From the NCBI RefSeq assembly GCF_006716305.1, contig NZ_VFOU01000002.1, forward strand, positions 186,001-250,000: a DNA stretch of 64,000 nucleotides. The letters are read 5' to 3'. Made by a program: the position numbers and the translations under genes. This DNA comes from Enteractinococcus coprophilus. GTDB taxonomy: Bacteria > Actinomycetota > Actinomycetes > Actinomycetales > Micrococcaceae. This document shows positions 39,611 through 46,861 of the stretch, piece by piece. Positions within the stretch are counted from its first letter, which is position 1. Every line of letters starts with the position of its first letter. The notes under the pieces were generated by a model. That model worked only from the letters and a program-made list of their open reading frames with translations. It was not told the origin of the DNA and did not search any database.

Positions 39611-40207
39611 ATGAAGACTCTCGTCTTGTTCCGACACGGTGAAACGGAGTGGAATGCTCAAGGACGCTATCAAGGCCAACAAGATACGCCCATGAACGAT
39701 GCTGGACGAGATCAAGCCCGCGAAGCGGCACGGCGCTGGGGGCATACCGAATTTGATGCGGCACTGGTCTCCCCATTGGGGCGGGCCGTCGAGACCGCCC
39801 AGATCCTGTGGCGCGATCGTCAACTCGATGTTGTTGTTCATGAGGATCTGAAGGAAACTCACGGGGGCCAGTGGGAAGGCATGCTCTATACCGAAATCGC
39901 CGAACGTTGGCCCGATGAGCATGCCGCATTTCGCCTGCCGGATATTGATGCTGGCCCGGTCGGCGGGGAAACGCCACGCGAATCTGGAACCCGCACAGTG
40001 AACGCCGTGCTCGGTGCCCTAGAAACTGCCGATGTGCTCCTGGTGGTGTCTCATGGAAACTCCCTTCGAGCAGCCGCGCACCTGCTGACCGGTCACGACG
40101 ATGAAGACTACGCCAGCGTGCCTCGTCTGAGTAATTGCCGTGCCCATGTTCTGCAATCATATTCAGGCAAAATTGGGACATTTACCCTGACGCAAACCAG
40201 TGTTTAA
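39611..40207 (+). CDS. Histidine phosphatase superfamily protein (phosphoglycerate mutase-like)
   Basis: A 198-residue protein with the phosphohistidine motif LFRHGETEWNAQGRYQGQQD at residues 6-25 and the distal catalytic histidine in VVSHGNSLRA. In mycobacteria the gene in this place encodes a glucosyl-3-phosphoglycerate phosphatase (GpgP, Rv2419c). The same activity is a reasonable guess but is inference, since many phosphatases share this fold. ATG 39611 follows AGGTG. It is the last gene before tRNA-Ala. Confidence 0.88.
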   Translation: MKTLVLFRHGETEWNAQGRYQGQQDTPMNDAGRDQAREAARRWGHTEFDAALVSPLGRAVETAQILWRDRQLDVVVHEDLKETHGGQWEGMLYTEIAERWPDEHAAFRLPDIDAGPVGGETPRESGTRTVNAVLGALETADVLLVVSHGNSLRAAAHLLTGHDDEDYASVPRLSNCRAHVLQSYSGKIGTFTLTQTSV

Positions 40208-40235
40208 GGTCACGTATTGAATCTGCCATCTAGAA

Positions 40236-40264
40236 TTTGTTTTCAAAACAAAGCTATGTATACT
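40236..40264 (+). promoter_or_regulatory. Probable promoter of tRNA-Ala
   Basis: TTTGTT (40236-40241), a 17-base spacer and TATACT (40259-40264), ending 42 bases before the tRNA. The -35 region overlaps the palindrome TTTGTTTTCAAAACAAA. Confidence 0.5.
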
Positions 40265-40306
40265 AGTTGATGTTGCCCAGCGAGGTAGCAGAGAAAAACT
40301 TGATAC

Positions 40307-40379
40307 GGGGCTTTGGCGCAGTTGGTAGCGCGCTTCCGTGGCACGGAAGAGGTCAGGGGTTCGAATCCCCTAAGCTCCA
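40307..40379 (+). tRNA. tRNA-Ala (anticodon GGC)
   Basis: Acceptor arms GGGGCTT (40307-40313) and AAGCTCC (40372-40378) with a G-T wobble, D arm GCGC...GCGC, anticodon stem CTTCC/GGAAG around GTGGCAC, anticodon GGC at 40340-40342, and T arm GGGGTTCGAATCCCC. 73 bases, CCA not encoded. Confidence 0.94.
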
Positions 40380-40412
40380 CAATTTAACCTGAGTCGCAAC
40401 AGGGAGAACAAG

Positions 40413-40442
40413 AGCTCCAGAAAGTATTTTCTGGAGCTTTTG
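40413..40442 (+). terminator. Terminator after tRNA-Ala
   Basis: An 11-base perfect stem (AGCTCCAGAAA at 40413-40423 with its complement at 40428-40438) followed by TTTTGT. Confidence 0.85.
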
Positions 40443-40538
40443 TCGTTCCTGGGATAGTGATGATCAGGTCTACCTCCGAAGATCAGACGGCCGATCTTCG
40501 GCATGTTCAGAGCCTCATACCGGGTGTATCATTGGGCC

Positions 40539-41099
40539 ATGCAAGAGCGCTGGATACTGGCGATAGCGGCGATCAGCTTCGATATCGGAGCCCTCACCAT
40601 ATGGTCCGCCGCCCTGATGCCGCAGTTCTTCCCGATCTGGTCGGGTCGCGGCAACCAGCTCGAGATTGTCGCGCGGCATGCGAAGCTGTGGCGGGTGAAC
40701 GCGGTCTTCTTCATTATCAGCGCCATCGCGGTGCTCTTCGGCTGTGCCCTGGTGTTCACTTCGGAAACAGGACCGCTAGCAATCCCAAGTCTGCTCGTTT
40801 TGGCCGTTGCGACTGCGCTGTGGGTGGCGAATAACGCGATGCGGATGAGCGCGGTCGTGGACGCCGCCACGGATCGGACGCCCACGAGCCACGGATGGTT
40901 CACGCTGGCTGAGTCATGGACCGCGGCCCTGTGGCAGATCGCGTCCGCACTCGTCCTGCTCGCCTTTGCCGGTCTCGGTGTGACAACGCTGACCTCTGCT
41001 GTGCTTGGGGCATGGATCGGATGGCTGATGATTGGCTCTGCTGTGTTCTCGCTCGGCATCCTCGTCCTGCTGCGTGATGTGCCACCTGTCGTTGCATAG
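40539..41099 (+). CDS. Five-helix integral membrane protein of unknown function
   Basis: A 186-residue protein with five predicted membrane helices: ILAIAAISFDIGALTIWSAA, VNAVFFIISAIAVLFGCALV, LAIPSLLVLAVATALWVANN, AALWQIASALVLLAFAGLGV and the terminal AVLGAWIGWLMIGSAVFSLG... I do not recognise the family. ATG 40539 (MQERW) is preferred over the in-frame start at 40503, which adds 12 residues; no good ribosome binding site is visible for either. It is the first gene after the tRNA-Ala boundary and stands alone. Confidence 0.6.
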   Translation: MQERWILAIAAISFDIGALTIWSAALMPQFFPIWSGRGNQLEIVARHAKLWRVNAVFFIISAIAVLFGCALVFTSETGPLAIPSLLVLAVATALWVANNAMRMSAVVDAATDRTPTSHGWFTLAESWTAALWQIASALVLLAFAGLGVTTLTSAVLGAWIGWLMIGSAVFSLGILVLLRDVPPVVA

Positions 41100-41784
41100 C
41101 TGCCGGTACTGCCCCTTGCGATCGCGACCGGAATCGCCACGGTGCAGACATGAACGAACACTAGCCAATGTCGGTCGCGAGCAGATTTGGACGCTGTCGG
41201 AGTGAACGCTTCTTGACCACAAACAACCTCGTCGGAACACGAGAGTGTAGGCCCCACATCGACAGCGTTGCGACAGGTATGGGTGTACACGTAGAGGCGT
41301 TTCGGATGGCTGGCATAGGGCTTTAGCTTTGTTTGCAGATCTTAATTCGTTCATCGCCCTTGTCGCTCTGGACATAGCAGCTCGTGCGCTGCGAAGACGA
41401 CTGCCACTCGATCGCGAAGTTGATCATCACCATGATTCATCAGTGGCCGCTCGTGTCGAATGCTCGAGTCAAATGAAATAAGCGCTGTCTTCAGATCGGG
41501 TCACCAATATTCGAGGTTGAAGTGACTTTGGAGTTCTATCTCATCCTGAGGATCGTTTCGAGCATTGTCTTGTCAGTGCACAGTGATTTCACTCGAGAAG
41601 ACATGGCGGTGACGTCCTGACCTATGCATTCAATCTCGAGTTTTGCGCTCATGAAACGTGAGGCACAACACGAGCTACACGCGCAATAGGCATACGATAT
41701 GCCGGTCTGTTGTTGATCGCTGAGACGCGGAGTAGATTTATTTTATCGAAGGTCTAGAACCAGGCGATTTCAGAGGTGATGGCG
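41100..41784. other. 685-base intergenic stretch, no gene supported
   Basis: Both strands were read. Short open frames exist (for example one ending at about 41480 that runs ALALFADLNSFIALVALDIA in part), but none has a ribosome binding site or known motif. A weak promoter candidate TTGATC (41713-41718), 17 bases, ATTTAT (41736-41741) lies before the flavin-type gene. The size suggests eroded sequence, but I could not identify a source. Confidence 0.5.
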
Positions 41785-43170
41785 ATGCGTTCGTTGGACA
41801 CTGATTATCTTGTTATCGGTGCTGGCGCGATGGGAATGGCTTTTACAGACACCCTAATTGATCACGCCGATGTGCATGTCACGATCGTCGACCGTCGCTA
41901 CGGGCCCGGCGGTCACTGGCAGGATACGTACCCTTTTGTGCAGCTTCACCAGGCATCGCAGTTCTACGGGGTTGCTTCGACCATGCTCGGTACCGGTGAG
42001 GTGCAAGAACACGGTCCTGAGGCGGGGCTGCATGAGCGGGCGCGACGCGCAGAGATCCTGAACTACTTTGACCAGATCCTGTATCGCCGTTTTGTTGATT
42101 CAGGACGCGTCACGTTTCTCGGAGCCAGTGAGTATCATACGGATGGCACCTATCATTACGTGACATCCCGAGTTTCGGACGAAACAGCCCAAGTCAACGT
42201 CCGGCGTCGCATCGTCGATGCTACCTACTTAGCACCCACCATCCCTGCCACGACACCGCCGCCGTTCGGAGCCGTTGACAGCACCCGAGTGGTTCCCATC
42301 AATGAGCTCGCGAGTTTGGATGAGGCGCCACGCAACTATGTGATGGTCGGATCAGGCAAGACCGCCACTGATGGGATCGTGTGGTTGTTAGGCCACGGTG
42401 TTCAGCCAGATCGGATCATGTGGGTGAGACCGCGCGAACCCTGGATGCTTAATCGTGCAGCCGTCCAGCCAGACCCGGCTGTGGCGTTCGGCCTAGCAGC
42501 TGACACCATGGAGGCGGCGGCCGCCGCTGAATCACTCGATGACATGTTCCTGCGCCTTGAAGCTGCCGGTGTGATGCTACGAATTGATGCTGACGTCATC
42601 CCCACGATGGCGAAAACACCAACCCTTGGTCGCTGGGAGCTCGATCTGCTCCGTCGCATCGAAAACGTGGTTCGTCTCGGACATATCAAGTATGTGACGG
42701 ACCACCAGATCGTGCTCCAAGACGGAGTTGTTGACTTGCCCAGCAGCGCACTCGTGGTACACAGCGCCGCCTCCGGACACCGATACCCGCCCGTCGTTCC
42801 CATCTGGGGTGTGGATAAAATACGATGCCAAACGATCCGGGCTGGCTTCCCGTGTTTCTGCGCGGCGCTGGCGGGGTGCGTTGAAGCCACCCGCGACGAC
42901 GATCGAGAACGCAACCGGCTGTGTCCACCCAACAGACTTTCCAATACTCCGGCCGAGTGGGCGCAAATGCAGGTCCGGGGAGTCCAGGCGACGCGTGAAT
43001 TCAACGCTGAACCCGACATCGCCGCGTGGGCCAATAGCTGTGCACTCAACCCCGAGCGCATCGAACCATCCCAACGCGACGCACCTGCAGTCCACTCCGC
43101 CATGACTCGACTGGCAAACGCCGCCGAACTAGGACTCACTCGGATGGCCGAACTTGCCCACGACGCCTGA
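41785..43170 (+). CDS. FAD/NAD(P)-binding oxidoreductase-like protein
   Basis: A 461-residue protein with an N-terminal dinucleotide-binding fold (YLVIGAGAMGMAFTD, GxGxxG at about residues 12-17) followed by DRRYGPGGHWQDTYPFVQLHQAS, which resembles the flavin-containing monooxygenase and aminotransferase-free NAD(P)-binding families. A second nucleotide-like motif, VMVGSGKTATDGIVWLL, lies in the middle, as in FMO-type two-dinucleotide enzymes. The C-terminus is Ala/Glu-rich. The substrate is unknown. ATG 41785 is used because AGAGGTG lies 8 bases upstream; starts at 41776 or 41779 are in frame. It has no obvious operon partner. Confidence 0.68.
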   Translation: MRSLDTDYLVIGAGAMGMAFTDTLIDHADVHVTIVDRRYGPGGHWQDTYPFVQLHQASQFYGVASTMLGTGEVQEHGPEAGLHERARRAEILNYFDQILYRRFVDSGRVTFLGASEYHTDGTYHYVTSRVSDETAQVNVRRRIVDATYLAPTIPATTPPPFGAVDSTRVVPINELASLDEAPRNYVMVGSGKTATDGIVWLLGHGVQPDRIMWVRPREPWMLNRAAVQPDPAVAFGLAADTMEAAAAAESLDDMFLRLEAAGVMLRIDADVIPTMAKTPTLGRWELDLLRRIENVVRLGHIKYVTDHQIVLQDGVVDLPSSALVVHSAASGHRYPPVVPIWGVDKIRCQTIRAGFPCFCAALAGCVEATRDDDRERNRLCPPNRLSNTPAEWAQMQVRGVQATREFNAEPDIAAWANSCALNPERIEPSQRDAPAVHSAMTRLANAAELGLTRMAELAHDA

Positions 43171-43301
43171 CCATCGAGGACTGAATGTAATCCTTCGTAG
43201 ATTCTGCCATTGCCCAGTTTACGGAAGCTGCAAGTAATTCTTTCCACGTTCAAGATCTAACCTTTGTAAGCTGCTGACCTGAAATTCGGAAGGCTCATAC
43301 T

Positions 43302-43452
43302 ATGAAGCATTGGAAACCCGTCTCTTACCCGTCGATGAGCCCGTATCTCATTTGCCACGACGCTGAAAAACTCATCTCTTTCCTTGAAGCAGCATTCGAC
43401 GGAACGGTGCAACGACGATTCGACCGGCCTGACCGATCTGGCGACACAGAAC
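43302..43452 (+). pseudogene. Truncated VOC (glyoxalase/PhnB-like) gene, N-terminal part
   Basis: GGAAGG precedes ATG 43302. The peptide MKHWKPVSYPSMSPYLICHD and LISFLEAAFDGTVQRRFDRPD are the start of a VOC-fold protein, about 45 of the usual 130 or more residues. After about 43440 the frame continues to 43664 with sequence unlike the family (SGDTERWSMLVTQ...), and this part reads antisense to a membrane protein on the other strand. The end coordinate is my estimate of the junction. Function is lost. Confidence 0.68.
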
Positions 43453-43454
43453 GC

Positions 43455-43721
43455 TGGTCCATGCTCGTGACGCAGCACCGCGAGCAATGTGCCGATTCCG
43501 CACATGCCGAGCTCAAAAAGTTGCGACATGGCGAGCTGGAACAAGGAGGGTATGGCCACGACGAGCCAGAGCGTCAGCGCCCACCAGGTGAAACGCATAG
43601 GACCAGTATTGGGTTCCCGATTCGAAGTGGTCGCGGCAATAGCGAACCATACGGCAGCGAATGAGACCCAGAGAACAAGTCCGTCAGTCCACGTCTGCGG
43701 GGGTGAATGCAGGCGAGGCAT
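43455..43721 (-). pseudogene. 3'-truncated small membrane protein gene
   Basis: From ATG 43721 (overlapping the amidotransferase gene by 38 bases) the frame encodes LVLWVSFAAVWFAIAATTSN and a second helix WWALTLWLVVAIPSLFQLAM, then SQLFELGMCGIGTLLAVL. After about 43460 the reading frame continues only as the antisense of the truncated VOC gene. So the true 3' end is missing. No ribosome binding site is clear. It would follow the amidotransferase in one operon. Confidence 0.5.
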
Positions 43722-44562
43722 CTGGGCGAAAAACCCCGATCGATCCGGAGGGTACTTCATCCCAAATATGCGCGCTCCAGTGCAGCTCAAGTGGTTCGGA
43801 CACCACAAGCTGGGCATCATCGGGAAGGGTTTCGGCATCCCCGTCGACAGTATGTAGCATGGTCGGACCCCAGGAGTAATACAGCGTTGGAGCAGCAGCT
43901 TCCTCCACCTCGGGGCTTACCCAACGAATGACGACTAATCGTGTGCCATCCGATGCGCATATCGTTGCACGAAATGGTGCGGCAATGCTGTGTTTATGTC
44001 GAGCTCGTTCTACGCGTTCCACCATTCGAGTGATACCTTGCACCGGGTCGTCAGCCAGACCGTAGGTCAGTGCGAGGTAGAAGCACACTTCGGTGTCTGT
44101 GTTGCCCAGGATAAACGGATACAACGCCGGATGAACATCGAAGGTGAGTTCGCGTTTTAACTCGTGGAAATGCGGTATTTCGCCGTTATGTTGGAACATC
44201 CACCCGCCGTGCACGAACGGATGACAATTTTGTTCGGAGATCGTATGACCCGGTGCTGCCCGGACATGCGCTAGAAAGCAAGGCGCCTCCAGTTGTGCGG
44301 CGAGATGTCGAAGATTCAAGCTATCCCACGCTGGTCCGATCTGACGGTACTGCCCGAGGGTTCCGGCGCGCCCGGTCCAGGCTATGCCGTACCCATCACC
44401 GTTGGTCGGGAAAGCATTGTCCAAGAAGACAGACGCCAGCGGGTCGCCGGGCAAGAAAAGCTGGCGTGCATGAAGGCTCTGGTCGATGAGCGAGTGGTTC
44501 GGACGGACCAGTACATCCTCGAGAGCGATCGGTGAGCCGAGATATGCAAGCCAACGGCACAT
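43684..44562 (-). CDS. Class II glutamine amidotransferase (YafJ-like)
   Basis: A 292-residue Ntn-hydrolase. Cys2 (MCRWLAYLG) is the nucleophile after Met removal; the downstream HNGEIPHF and FLAHVRAAP segments form the glutaminase pocket. There is no synthase domain, as in the YafJ and EgtC group; EgtC is a gamma-glutamyl hydrolase of the ergothioneine pathway, but no other egt gene is nearby, so that role cannot be claimed. ATG 44562 follows GAGG on this strand. Confidence 0.85.
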   Translation of the reverse strand: MCRWLAYLGSPIALEDVLVRPNHSLIDQSLHARQLFLPGDPLASVFLDNAFPTNGDGYGIAWTGRAGTLGQYRQIGPAWDSLNLRHLAAQLEAPCFLAHVRAAPGHTISEQNCHPFVHGGWMFQHNGEIPHFHELKRELTFDVHPALYPFILGNTDTEVCFYLALTYGLADDPVQGITRMVERVERARHKHSIAAPFRATICASDGTRLVVIRWVSPEVEEAAAPTLYYSWGPTMLHTVDGDAETLPDDAQLVVSEPLELHWSAHIWDEVPSGSIGVFRPDASPAFTPADVD

Positions 44563-44750
44563 AATGGCCTCATTTCATTGCCAGCCCAGCGATTGTAGGT
44601 GTCTTGAGTGTACGACTTTCCCGTCTTCGTCGCACCACAGCGGCGTAGGGTCACGAAGCGCTCTTGAGAGTCTGATGGAGCTACAGAGATGCATGCGAGG
44701 GTGATACCGTGAATACTAATCAAGCTAGACGACGGTTGTGAGGAGCTGAC

Positions 44751-44963
44751 GTGGCTCAACGATTCAAGGTCGGAGACCATGTGTCTTGGAACTCGGAAGC
44801 CGGGCGAGTTTCAGGCAGTATCACCAAGGTGCACACGCAAGATTTCGATTATAAAGGTCACACGCATCGTGCGTCAGAAGACGAGCCTCAATACGAGATT
44901 AAAAGCGATAAGACAGACCATATCGCCGCTCATAAGGGCACGGCATTGCGGAAAATTGACTAG
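44751..44963 (+). CDS. DUF2945 small protein
   Basis: A 70-residue soluble protein: FKVGDHVSWNSEAGRVSGSI, VHTQDFDYKGHTHRASEDEP and QYEIKSDKTDHIAAHKGTAL match the DUF2945 family, a small Tudor-like domain of unknown role also seen as hypervirulence-associated. GTG 44751 follows AGGAG (44741-44745). The stop shares one base with the GTG of the ZIP transporter gene, so the two are translationally coupled. Confidence 0.85.
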   Translation: MAQRFKVGDHVSWNSEAGRVSGSITKVHTQDFDYKGHTHRASEDEPQYEIKSDKTDHIAAHKGTALRKID

Positions 44964-45760
44964 TGACGCAGTTGTCGTTGGCCACTGCGGCTGCTGGTGA
45001 TCCACTCATGGGCACAGTGCTCGCCGGTGCCTGGGGGTTACTGGCTGGTGGTGCGTTAGTCATAGGTGCAACGATCGCTTGGTTTGTCCAGGTGCCCGCC
45101 CGGGTGGTGGCCGCCGTGATGGCGTTTGGTGCCGGGGTGTTGATCTCTGCTTTGGCGTTTGATCTGGTCCAAGAGGCTGCAGACAGCGCCGGTGTGGCAC
45201 CGGTGGTAAGTGGCTTCGCAGGCGGTGCAGTGACCTACATGCTCGCCAATAAGCTCCTCGATAGATTCGGGGCCCGACACCGCAAACGGTCCCAAAACCA
45301 GCAGCCCACAGAAAGTGACCAGTCGGGTAGTGGCCGGGCGATCGCCGTCGGCGCGCTCCTCGATGGGGTGCCCGAGTCTGTCGTGCTTGGCGCCAGTCTG
45401 CTCGGAGGCGGTGGAGTCAGCACCGCGGTGGTCGCGGCGGTGTTCATCTCCAATCTGCCCGAAGGGCTATCCAGCGCTGCCGGGATGAAACAAGCCGGAC
45501 GCAGCGCCCGGTACGTCTTCGGGGTTTGGAGTAGCATCGCGGTCGCCAGTGCAATTGCCGCCGCGCTAGGCTATCTGTTGCTCGGTGACGCCTCGCAGAA
45601 CTCGGTCGCGGTCATCACGGCCTTCGCCGCTGGTGCGATCCTGACCATGCTGGCCGACACCATGATCCCGGAAGCCTTCGAGCGCACCCATTCCTGGACA
45701 GGGCTGATCGCTGCAACCGGGTTTCTGTTGGCCTTTACCATCAGCCGACTCGGTGGGTGA
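44963..45760 (+). CDS. ZIP-family metal transporter
   Basis: A 265-residue integral membrane protein with about eight helices. The characteristic helix 4 sequence ALLDGVPESVVLGASLL and helix 5 ISNLPEGLSSAAGM carry the usual metal-binding PES and NLPEG motifs; the cytosolic loop between (about residues 100-125) is hydrophilic but has only one His. Probable uptake of zinc or another divalent metal. The GTG start overlaps the DUF2945 stop. A Cys-rich short frame follows. Confidence 0.85.
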   Translation: MTQLSLATAAAGDPLMGTVLAGAWGLLAGGALVIGATIAWFVQVPARVVAAVMAFGAGVLISALAFDLVQEAADSAGVAPVVSGFAGGAVTYMLANKLLDRFGARHRKRSQNQQPTESDQSGSGRAIAVGALLDGVPESVVLGASLLGGGGVSTAVVAAVFISNLPEGLSSAAGMKQAGRSARYVFGVWSSIAVASAIAAALGYLLLGDASQNSVAVITAFAAGAILTMLADTMIPEAFERTHSWTGLIAATGFLLAFTISRLGG

Positions 45761-45772
45761 GCGACGATGGAG

Positions 45773-46015
45773 CAGTGCGTGGGCGGTCCCACCTGTCGCC
45801 AAGGTTTCGAATGCCACGAACAGTGCACTGAGAAATGTCTATGGGAAAGCCGTGAAACAGAGCACGCCTGCCCTGTAGAGACTGAGCATCTCGGTGCGGC
45901 ACATTGCCCGCCAGTAGGCTGTCTTCAAATACTGACAGTGTCAAGACAGGTCGCCATTGGGCAGCGTAGAATTTACGGTACAGCCTCCATGGCCACCCAA
46001 CTCTGCTTGTGGTGA
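45773..46015 (+). CDS. Possible small Cys-rich protein after the ZIP transporter
   Basis: An open frame from ATG 45767 (given here from its third codon region) encodes an 82-residue product with eight cysteines in the first 52 residues (MEQCVGGPTCRQGFECHEQC and further). The pattern suggests metal binding and it starts 7 bases after the ZIP gene, but only a weak GGTGAG precedes it and the second half is unremarkable. It may be a coincidence of frame. Confidence 0.25.
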   Translation, partial: QCVGGPTCRQGFECHEQCTEKCLWESRETEHACPVETEHLGAAHCPPVGCLQILTVSRQVAIGQRRIYGTASMATQLCLW

Positions 46016-46057
46016 CCGTGCTACGGAACCGGCCCACCAGCGATGAGGAGAGACATC

Positions 46058-46552
46058 ATGCCTATACCGACGGGTCGGCTCGTCCCGACTGACCAGGGAT
46101 ATGACTTAACGCTCCAAAGAACGCTGCCCGTAGCAATCGAGCACGCCTGGGACTACATCACAGAATCCCAATTCACAGAAAGGTGGATCGGGCCCTGGGA
46201 AGGTGTAGGAGATGTGGGCGAAACCATCAAGCTCTACCTGGCTTTCGAAGAAGGGAAACCCGGATTTAAGGTAGAAATCCTCGAATGCCAAGCTCCTGAG
46301 CATGTTCGCGTAAAAACCTTGGACGACACCCTACCCTGGGACCTAGCAATCGAATTGACCCAACCAGAGGGACAAACCGAGCTGCAATTTACGATGCGCG
46401 ACGCTGATCCCTCAACAATCGGTGAGATCGGGCCGGGCTGGGAATACTATCTCGACCAGCTCGTGGCCATCGTCGCCGGGGATCCAGCCCCAGACTTCGA
46501 TGACTACTTTCCAGCCCAGCGCTCCTACTACGAAGACCAACGCCCATCATAA
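46058..46552 (+). CDS. SRPBCC/AHSA1-type protein
   Basis: A 164-residue protein of the START-like fold. It reads LTLQRTLPVAIEHAWDYITESQFTERWIGPWEG at the start, typical of AHSA1/polyketide cyclase-like domains, then ending TMRDADPSTIGEIGPGWEYYLDQL. Such domains bind hydrophobic ligands; no enzymatic role is visible. ATG 46058 follows GAGGAG (46045-46050). It stands between the ZIP gene and the PBP gene, with its own leader. Confidence 0.8.
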   Translation: MPIPTGRLVPTDQGYDLTLQRTLPVAIEHAWDYITESQFTERWIGPWEGVGDVGETIKLYLAFEEGKPGFKVEILECQAPEHVRVKTLDDTLPWDLAIELTQPEGQTELQFTMRDADPSTIGEIGPGWEYYLDQLVAIVAGDPAPDFDDYFPAQRSYYEDQRPS

Positions 46553-46861
46553 TGCCTGTGGTGTTCTGATGGGTGTTGCGACAGTCTTCCGCCCGTTCGA
46601 CAGTCAAGTGGGAGGATGCCCGCCGTGACATCCCAACACACCGGGCTGATAAACGTCGCGGCAGGAGTGAACCTATTGCGCACGGGCCGCTACAGGTTCA
46701 CCTCGACTGTCTACCTCCTGAGCTCCGGCTCAAGAAATTCGCAGCGCACTTCCGCTGACCACCGTCGACGTCACGGCGAGTTTTCATGAACGGATCCTGC
46801 ACCAGGGTATGGCCCATGTCACGCGGACTAAAGAGCATCTTCAGGCCGTTAGACTCGCACC
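46553..46861. other. Intergenic stretch before PBP gene, nothing recognised
   Basis: About 310 bases with short, unsupported open frames on both strands. A PBP promoter must lie here, but I could not pick hexamers with confidence. Confidence 0.5.

Noticed and set aside
39372-40181. 269-residue antisense frame across rsfS and the phosphatase
   Set aside because: Spans two real genes and shows no family motif.
40307-40379. tRNA-Ala as attachment site of an integrated element
   Set aside because: No integrase and no second copy of the tRNA 3' end seen in the window.
40914-41375. 153-residue minus-strand frame partly in the 685-base gap
   Set aside because: Mostly the complement of the five-helix protein gene; no motif.
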